Shown here: positions 57,866-64,000 of the stretch, in pieces
How the letters are laid out: every line of letters begins with the position of its first letter
How positions within the stretch are numbered: the first letter of the stretch is position 1
Assembly (NCBI GenBank): GCA_015680685.1
Contig: MNCI01013908.1
Span: 1,438,955 to 1,502,954 of the forward strand
DNA: 64,000 bases
Direction of reading: 5' to 3'
DNA from: Gnetum montanum
Taxonomy: Eukaryota; Streptophyta; Gnetopsida; Gnetales; Gnetaceae
Made by a program: the position numbers and the translations under genes
Notes under the pieces: generated by a model
Told to the model about the DNA's origin: nothing
Database searches by the model: none
The model's input: the letters and a program-made list of their open reading frames with translations, nothing else

Positions 57866-60110
57866 GGTCCACATGACGAGCTTACAAGGTAGCTAAACCT
57901 AGAGTCAATAGACTGGGAATTGTCCACCGATAGCACTATGGCATCCTTAGAAGCATCCTTGGACTAGCCCGAACATCTGGTCCAAGCCCTATATTTAGAG
58001 GCCGGGGATGTAACTGAAGACCCTCTCATTGAAATGCCTGTGACTACATCTAGGGGGAAAATAAAAACATTAAAACTTAGCTCCATCCTAGATTCACAAA
58101 TGCATAAAGATGTATCCAAAATCCTTCAAGATAACATCAAGGTATTCGCGTGGTCTTATAATGACATGTCAGGTTTAGATCCAAGGCTTATATAGCATAA
58201 CATTATCTTAGACCTGCACATGAAGGCAGTCAAACAAAAGGCTTAGAAAGTTAAGCCAGAGATTACAGTGGCCATACATGATGAAATCACTAAGCTGTAT
58301 CAGGATGATTTCATCCAGGTAGTTGAATACTTAGAATGGGTATCGAACATCATTGTAATTTCTAAGAAAATAGGAGGAATAAAAATCTGTATATACTTCT
58401 AGGATTTGAACAAAGAAACGATCAAAGATAGCTTCCCATTACCGAGTATTGATCAACTTATTGACACTACGGCTGGTCATGCTCTGCTATCTTTCATGGA
58501 CTATTTCTTTAGCTACAATTAAATTCGTATCAACCCAGAGCATTAGTTAACAACCACTTTCATAACCCCATGGGGTACCTTCTATTACACTATGATGTCT
58601 TTTGGACTCAAGAATGCTAGAGCAACCTACCAAAGAGCCATGACATACATCTTTAGCGACTACATCCTAGAAACACTAAACGATTATGTGGATGACATAG
58701 TGGTCAAATCTAAAGAGGCTGTTGATCATCCAAATGATCTAGGTGTAGTACTTAATCATTGCCATATGCATGACCTACGCCTTAATCTAAAGAAGTGTAT
58801 CTTCAAGGTAAAAACTAGGCGTATGCTAGGGTTTGTAGTTTTGGAGGCTAGAATACGAGTGGACCCTGAAAAAGTTAAGGACATCATTAATCTAGCACCC
58901 CCTACCAATCTTAAAAAATTACGCAGGTTGCAAGGTAGGATACATTTCATTAGAAGGTTTATAATGGAGTTGACTAACAAGTTACACCCCATGCAACACT
59001 TACTAAAGAAAGGGGTTAACTTCGAATGGATAACGCAATGCCAGCAAGCCTTCAATGACTTTAAGAAAGAGCTTTTACACCTCCCAAATGTTTACCCACC
59101 ATAGAGGGATAAGCCTTTCTACATCTACCTTGCTACCTCAGACACATCTATCGTGGCGTTATTGTGCCAAAAAAGAGAGGATGGCTTTGAGACACCAGTC
59201 TATTACTTAAGCCACACGTTGATAGCATATGAAGCCAAATATAATGAGGTGGAAATAAATTGCCTCACTTTAGTGTTCATTAAAAAAGTGGAGGCATTAT
59301 CTATTTTGTAGTCAAGTGATCATATGCAAAAGCAACATACTTCGGGCTATCACAAACAACTTGTATGAAAGTAGCAGGATAGCTCGATGGAAAGCGATAA
59401 CAACGAAGTTCGATTTACATTATGTGGTTCAGTCATCAACGAAAGGTCAAGCCATAGCTACACAGCTTGCAACCTCACCCATTGATGATAAGGTAATCAT
59501 AGAACCTGAATTCCCATATGAACACGTTAGCACTGTCAATCTTGTACCATCGCATTTCGAGGCAACTATGCAAGGTGGCAGTGCTGCAGCTGTCATTTCA
59601 TTCCCCTTGGGGAACATGCAACCATTTGCTTACCACTTTGTATTCCTTTGTACAAACAATGTGGCTAAGTATTAAGGACTCCTTAGAGGCCTCCTAGCAT
59701 CCCAATAATTAAAAATCCAACATTTGAAAATTCGAGGCAACTCCTAGCTTGTCGTCAATCAAATCACTGCAGTCTATGCCTGCAAAGCTACTCATCTGCA
59801 ACCCTATTACGACCTAGCCAAACGTTTTCTCAAATAGTTTACCACAATAGGTGTCCAACATGTGCCACACAATGAAAACATCATAGTTGATGCCTTGGCC
59901 ATGCTAGCATTAAATGTGCCACCACACCTATTTGCAACCTTTCCTACATTGATAACTGAGTGTACGGAGCCTATCACTCAAGCGGTACACGTAGCCTCTG
60001 GAAATGCTACTATCACCCAAGAGTGGTATGCCAACATTAAAGCCTATCTACAACATGGAAAATCTCCATATGGTTTAACATCTACCCAAAGGGATGTGAT
60101 CAGAAAGCGT
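57866..60110 (+). pseudogene. E0 reverse transcriptase, RNase H and archaeal-type RNase H, broken
   Basis: An RT N-terminal part is followed by palm blocks. In the block at 58510-58560 the Gln codons of 'YNQIRINPEHQL' are taa and tag. MMSFGLKNARATYQ lies at 58592, and the active site YVDDIVVKS at 58685-58711 is intact. RNase H spans about 58850-59470. The archaeal-type RNase H follows at 59540-59930, with VDALAMLAL keeping its Asp. A frameshift is near 59300. The longest open run is 170 codons (58592-59104). Confidence 0.82.
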
Positions 60111-60683
60111 GTTCGGCAATATGTACTAATGGAAGATAACGCTTTATGCAAACGCTCCTTTGACAGGATATTGCTAGCACGCGTAAATGATGACCAAGTG
60201 GAAAAGATCATCAATGAAGTTCATGAAGGACTATGCAGTGGACACATAGCCCCTAGGGCCATGGCAGCAAAGATTATATGCCTAGGGTATTACTGGCCTC
60301 ACGTGGAACGAGATTGCTTATTGCCAAGGTTAATACTTGTGACACGTGCCAACAATATGCAAATCTTATACATGTTTCACCCACCAAGTTGCACCCTACA
60401 TAGATCACGTGGCCATTCCAACAATGGGGACTAGAGATTACAGGACCTATCACACCTAAGTCTTCCGCAAGGCATAGCTTCATCATCACCACCACTGAGT
60501 ACTTTACAAAGTGGATAGAGGCTATCCCCCTTAGGAAGACTACATCTCAACAGGTTTGCCACTTTATATTGGATAACATAGTGATAAGGTTTGGGCTTCA
60601 CATCACTATTGTGACCAACAACAGGCCACATTTTAGTAGTGCAGAAACCAAAACCTTCTGTAGCAACTTTGGCATTAGGAAAT
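60111..60683 (+). pseudogene. E0 integrase, truncated and catalytically dead
   Basis: HEGLCSGHIAPRAMAAK at about 60218-60270 starts the HHCC domain; a frameshift near 60317 precedes CDTCQQYANLIHV. In the core, WGLEITGPI and VTNNRPHFSS replace WGLDIIGPI and VTDNGPQFSS of E3, so two of the three catalytic Asp are lost. The frame breaks off at GIRK (60680), where the family has SFSSPYYPQ, and unrelated sequence follows. Confidence 0.78.
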
Positions 60684-61143
60684 TGTTGGCGATCGTTTGG
60701 GACGCGACCGCCAACGAGTGTCCTCGAACAAGATTTAGGTGCCTGCTGGTCTCTGGCAACACCAAGGCCCAGATACCTCCAAATAACTCAGTAGTCAATG
60801 TGAGTATGTGTGTGTGCTGTTGCGGCGTGCGGTTATGAGAAATGTAACAATTGCGTGTGTGTAAACTACAAATGACTTACTTTAAGAGATTCAGCCAACT
60901 TTGTCAAGTACTATGAATTGTTGAAAGTTTCCTATTTTGTTCAACTGCCTAGTCTACGTAGTCCTTATAATACCTACTTGTAACAAGTAAAATTTTGCAA
61001 AAACATTTGAGCACATCTCCGCAAATCTACTCCTAATTTTCCCCAGAGAAAGAGATAGTTCCACAAGAAAACTAGAAATAGATCAAGATTCAATGGAAAT
61101 AGAAAAAAAGAAAAGAAAGCAGATTTGTGTGAACCTCAAATAT

Positions 61144-61144
61144 N
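61144..61144. other. Ambiguous base (N)
   Basis: The only N in the window; an assembly or consensus ambiguity. Confidence 1.
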
Positions 61145-61795
61145 AACTTTAAAGATAATGAAGCTATTCTGGTCCCATCAAAATACCAAAGATTTTCTGA
61201 ACCCTCTTGACTACTAGATTGTTCCACAGCGTGACTACAAACAGAGGCTCTCTTTCAACAACCCAATAGCAGTTCCCAAACGTTGCACAATAACGAAATT
61301 TACTACTAAAATGCTCTTAAGGCTCTTATTCACTAGCGCTTCTATGGCAAAATTTTAACAGAAATTTCTATCGGGCAACAAGAACAATAAGAGCAATCTA
61401 AAAATCCCAAAATTACTTGCCAAGGATGATACTATCTAAACCACTAGCTAAGAAATTTAAACAAAACAAAAAATGAAATGCATAACTCACAGAACCATGA
61501 CAAAGAGGCTGAAATCTTTATTCTAGCAAGCCATCTTGCAAGCAATCGTTCACGCTTTCTTCTTTACAAATGCTCTTCTCCCAAGACTCAAAGTGTCTCA
61601 AGAGCCCAAGTGCTAACTAGTAGCCTTCAAAATGTGATGTATGAGACCCCAAGTGTGATGTGAGAAGTCCTTCAAATTGATCCCTTCCAATCCTAATTGA
61701 TTCCCCCTTCTTCTTGACCCTTGAAGTCTTTTTATGGGGTTCAAAGGTAGGTAGGGAAGTTACAAATTTAAAAATATCTTACCTAACTTCTCTCC

Positions 61796-61875
61796 CAAGT
61801 AACTTGACCAACCAATTAGGAGGTTACTTGCCCAACAAGTTAGGAGGCTACTTGCCCAACAAGTTAGGTAAGTTA
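61796..61875. repeat. Short tandem repeat, ~24-bp unit
   Basis: TTAGGAGGTTACTTGCCCAA followed by CAAG occurs twice in a row (about 61816-61864), with decayed copies on both sides and again near 62036-62080. Confidence 0.7.
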
Positions 61876-62200
61876 CAAAATATCTTGGGAGTACTCCATA
61901 CATATTTATCCCTTTGATTTTGCTTCTTCCAAATGAGATATTAAGTCTTCTAAATGATATATAGGGAAGTTGCAATTTCCAAATATTCAAAAGTATCTCC
62001 AAAAATATCTCCCCTAACTTTTCTCTCAAGTAACCCAACTAACCAATTAGAAGATTACTTTCTCAACAAGCTAGGAGAAAGTTACAACAATTAAAATCTG
62101 CAACTGATAAGTGTTTACATCATACATATCCTCAAGATTTTGGTTTTTTTGAATATAATTTAAATATGTAGGTAAATATCAACATTTATATTCAATAATT

Positions 62201-63498
62201 ATCCTTGAGGCTACGTTTCATTCATCATCATTTCATTTTTTTTAACACCTCACGGGTCAGCAAATACGTTAGCTTTATGGGAGGATAAATATATTTCAAA
62301 TGTAAGGTTTTCTAACGCGGTTAACCACGTTGCTTGATGCTCCTTCTGTGCACAGTTCCCTCCCGCGATTTGTGTTGCTTCTCCACCGAACTGCTCCGTC
62401 CGTTATTTCTCTACCACTGCTCTGCATCGGATTGGCCCAAAGGTCGCAATTGTCACCATTGGTTTGTTGCTGACGTCGCCGAAACCCTACAGCTGCTTTT
62501 CTGCCGCCATCTCCATGTCTTCCGCATCTGCCATGGCTGTGTGTCATCTATTGAACTCTCCACAAACACGATTGCAGTTGGAATAGCTTTTTCGTAGAGC
62601 TCGGTATTAGTTATATTAACAGTGAAATGACTTGAATTTGTGAACCCTCGGCAATGGTGTCTTGCCCCTATCCGGTGCATTCGTATTTTTGTTTTGTAGT
62701 TTTGGCTCGAAACTGTCCGGAGTTGCAGGCAAAGGCGTAGGCGTAGCAACCGGCTGCGTTCTGACCCTGCTTCATTCATTTTCTATAGTCTTTGGCCAGG
62801 AAATTAAGGTTACTGTGGAAACAGAACAAAGAAACCCTCCGTGGCAAGTGTTTGGAAAAATTCCAAATAGAATATGGAGTGATTTCTGGCATTTTCTTAG
62901 TAAATTTTAGCAGCAAGCATCACTGCGTTTTTGTTGCCATTGATACTGCATTTTTCTTTTTTGTGTTTAACCCTGTTTCTGCAAGTATTCAATAACTATT
63001 TCTTCTTAACACAGAACCCATTTTCCCTGTTCTTGGCTTCTGTAAAAGCAGGACCAACATCATTTCATGCTTGATATATTTATGTGACCAGGCCCTGTAT
63101 GTTCTATGTCTACCACCGTTACTAAACCAATCTAAGTTTGGTTAAATGTAATATGCTGAGATATTACATTCTTTGCCTAATGTAGGGTTAAATTAAATAT
63201 GTGTTTTATCTCCATGAAACTTATCTGAATTCTAGCACCCATTTCATTTTTATTCTTCTTAAGTAAATTGAAACTCCTACTCCATGTAGTGGCTGAAAAT
63301 GTACCAACATCTCTGCCCCCCAAAAAGAGTTTAAATAAACCTCATTTTAAACTGGATCATACTGAAATTTTATTGAATTTATACAACTAAACAGAAATCT
63401 TTTTTGAGGAAAATTCCCATTTAACATAAGGTGAGATGGGACAAAAACCCCATTCCTAAAAGAAAATCAAACTGTACAACTATACATTATCAAGTCTC
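62201..63498. other. Low-copy-looking sequence without a confident gene
   Basis: The base composition is more even, and no match to the retrotransposon blocks was noticed. Around 62300-62600 there are C/T-rich words (CCGAAACCCTA) such as occur in plant 5' untranslated regions, with short ORFs of about 80-108 codons on both strands but no recognisable domain. The stretch 62900-63490 shows nothing. Confidence 0.35.
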
Positions 63499-64000
63499 TC
63501 ATATACTATCCTTGGGTGGAAACTGAATTGTGAGGGTTACCCTAGTGGGAATCCTCATCTCCTTCACCTCTTCATACAAGATCTCTGATGTGATGTAGGT
63601 GGTCTTGTTGGCTTCTTTTTTGGTGGAGCTCTCACCTTGATCTGATGAAGTTTTTTCTCCAAGCTTTTCTTCACTTTCTTTTTGGGAGGAGTTCTGTTGT
63701 TCTTCTTCATTGACTCCTTCATTTTCTTCTTGAGTGGCCAAAGCTTCTCCCCATCCCCATGATGATTTTCCATGAGTTGGTGGCTCTTCTTCTTTTTCTT
63801 CATCTTTGGAGCAATCTTGATATTGCCCCCCAATATTGGACTCAATATCCAAACCCCAAGTGAGAAAAGAAAATTCATCGGATAGCCAAGCCATAAAAGG
63901 GCATTCCTTTGGAGCTCCACAAGATTTAGCCTTTAGATGGGCTTTCAATACATGCTCAGGGCAACATCCCATCACATATGGAATAAAAGGCTTTCTCATT
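63499..64000 (-). CDS. Unrecognised acidic protein, 3' part, runs off the right edge
   Basis: Open for at least 166 codons and extending beyond the window; the Met at 63999 need not be the start. The N-terminal visible part has CCPEHV, a His seven residues on, and two Cys (SCGAPKEC), a possible metal-binding cluster. The middle and C-terminal parts are Glu/Lys/Ser/Gln-rich and probably disordered (runs of KEEE, NEEEQQNSSQKE). The end is more ordered (RIPTRVTLTIQFPPKDS), then a stop at 63499. An uninterrupted frame of this composition, with no decay like that of its neighbours, suggests a real gene or a younger element. I do not recognise the family. Confidence 0.4.
   Translation of the reverse strand, partial: MRKPFIPYVMGCCPEHVLKAHLKAKSCGAPKECPFMAWLSDEFSFLTWGLDIESNIGGQYQDCSKDEEKEEEPPTHGKSSWGWGEALATQEENEGVNEEEQQNSSQKESEEKLGEKTSSDQGESSTKKEANKTTYITSEILYEEVKEMRIPTRVTLTIQFPPKDSI

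Larger units (their letters stand above)
1..60683 (+). mobile_element. E0: oldest Tat-like Ty3/gypsy retrotransposon, interrupted by E1
   Basis: This is the outermost element of the nest. Only two blocks belong to it: 1-753 and 54302-60683; everything between is the E1 insertion. Removing E1 and one GGAGG copy rejoins the antisense gene of E0 in register, as comparison with the same gene of E1 near 10590-10690 shows. The pol half (RT, RNase H, integrase start) reads on the + strand from about 57866. Its gag-pro and 5' LTR lie left of the window. The integrase is cut at 60683 by unrelated sequence, so the 3' end and 3' LTR are not seen. Membership of the family is clear from matching RT, the hairpin array and the antisense gene. 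Confidence 0.8.
60684..62200. mobile_element. Unrelated sequence inserted in or replacing the end of E0; possible LTR
   Basis: It begins TGTTGGC, with TTGGCGATCG facing CGACCGCCAA within 30 bp, a short inverted repeat as at many LTR ends. It shares no motif with the Tat family. It contains a tandem repeat near 61790-61880, an N at 61144, and no convincing ORF (longest about 90 codons). No second LTR, PBS or target duplication was found, so the identity and right limit are guesses. Confidence 0.3.

Noticed and set aside
62300-62800. First exon of a host gene
   Set aside because: Plant-like 5' UTR words are present but no frame with a recognisable domain or clear splice pattern; left as unannotated low-copy sequence.

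Overview
This window is land-plant nuclear DNA made almost entirely of old, decayed LTR retrotransposons. The evidence is Ty3/gypsy gag, protease, reverse transcriptase, RNase H and integrase remains with a second, archaeal-type RNase H (the Tat lineage of plants), plus plant-like GT-AG introns. The depth of nesting suggests a very large genome, possibly a gymnosperm, but the species cannot be fixed from this sequence. No ordinary single-copy gene is certain. One base is N (61144), so this is a draft assembly.

Layout: four copies of one retrotransposon family sit inside each other. E0 (+ strand, oldest) occupies 1-753 and 54302-60683. E1 (- strand) is inserted in E0 at 754-54301, with the 5-bp target duplication GGAGG on both sides. 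E2 (- strand) is inserted in the 5' LTR of E1 at 17352-52824, with target duplication TGGAG/CGGAG. E3 (+ strand, youngest) is inserted in E2 at 29815-47220. From left to right: E0 part, E1 3' LTR, E1 pol, E1 antisense gene, E1 gag-pro, E1 LTR stub, E2 3' LTR, E2 pol, first part of the E2 antisense gene, all of E3, end of the E2 antisense gene, E2 gag-pro, truncated E2 5' LTR, rest of the E1 5' LTR, E0 antisense gene, E0 pol. At 60684 E0 integrase is cut by a different TG-starting sequence. The last 1.8 kb looks low-copy and ends in an acidic ORF of unknown function.

Shared architecture, in sense order: LTR, PBS, leader, gag-pro ending in its own stop, array of short hairpins, a 4-5 kb gene on the opposite strand with several introns, usually a second hairpin array, RT/RNase H/aRNase H/integrase, hairpin array, a hairpin overlapping the polypurine tract, LTR. 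The antisense gene between protease and RT is the most interesting content. All four copies have it, in the same place and orientation, with matching splice junctions. By motif order it encodes a protein with an N-terminal NIF/FCP1-like (HAD) domain lacking the expected catalytic Asp residues, a middle region resembling plant transposon-associated domains, an acidic stretch and a C-terminal coiled coil.

All copies carry many stops and frameshifts, many of the stops at Gln or Trp codons as expected from deamination of methylated cytosine, so none looks able to move by itself.
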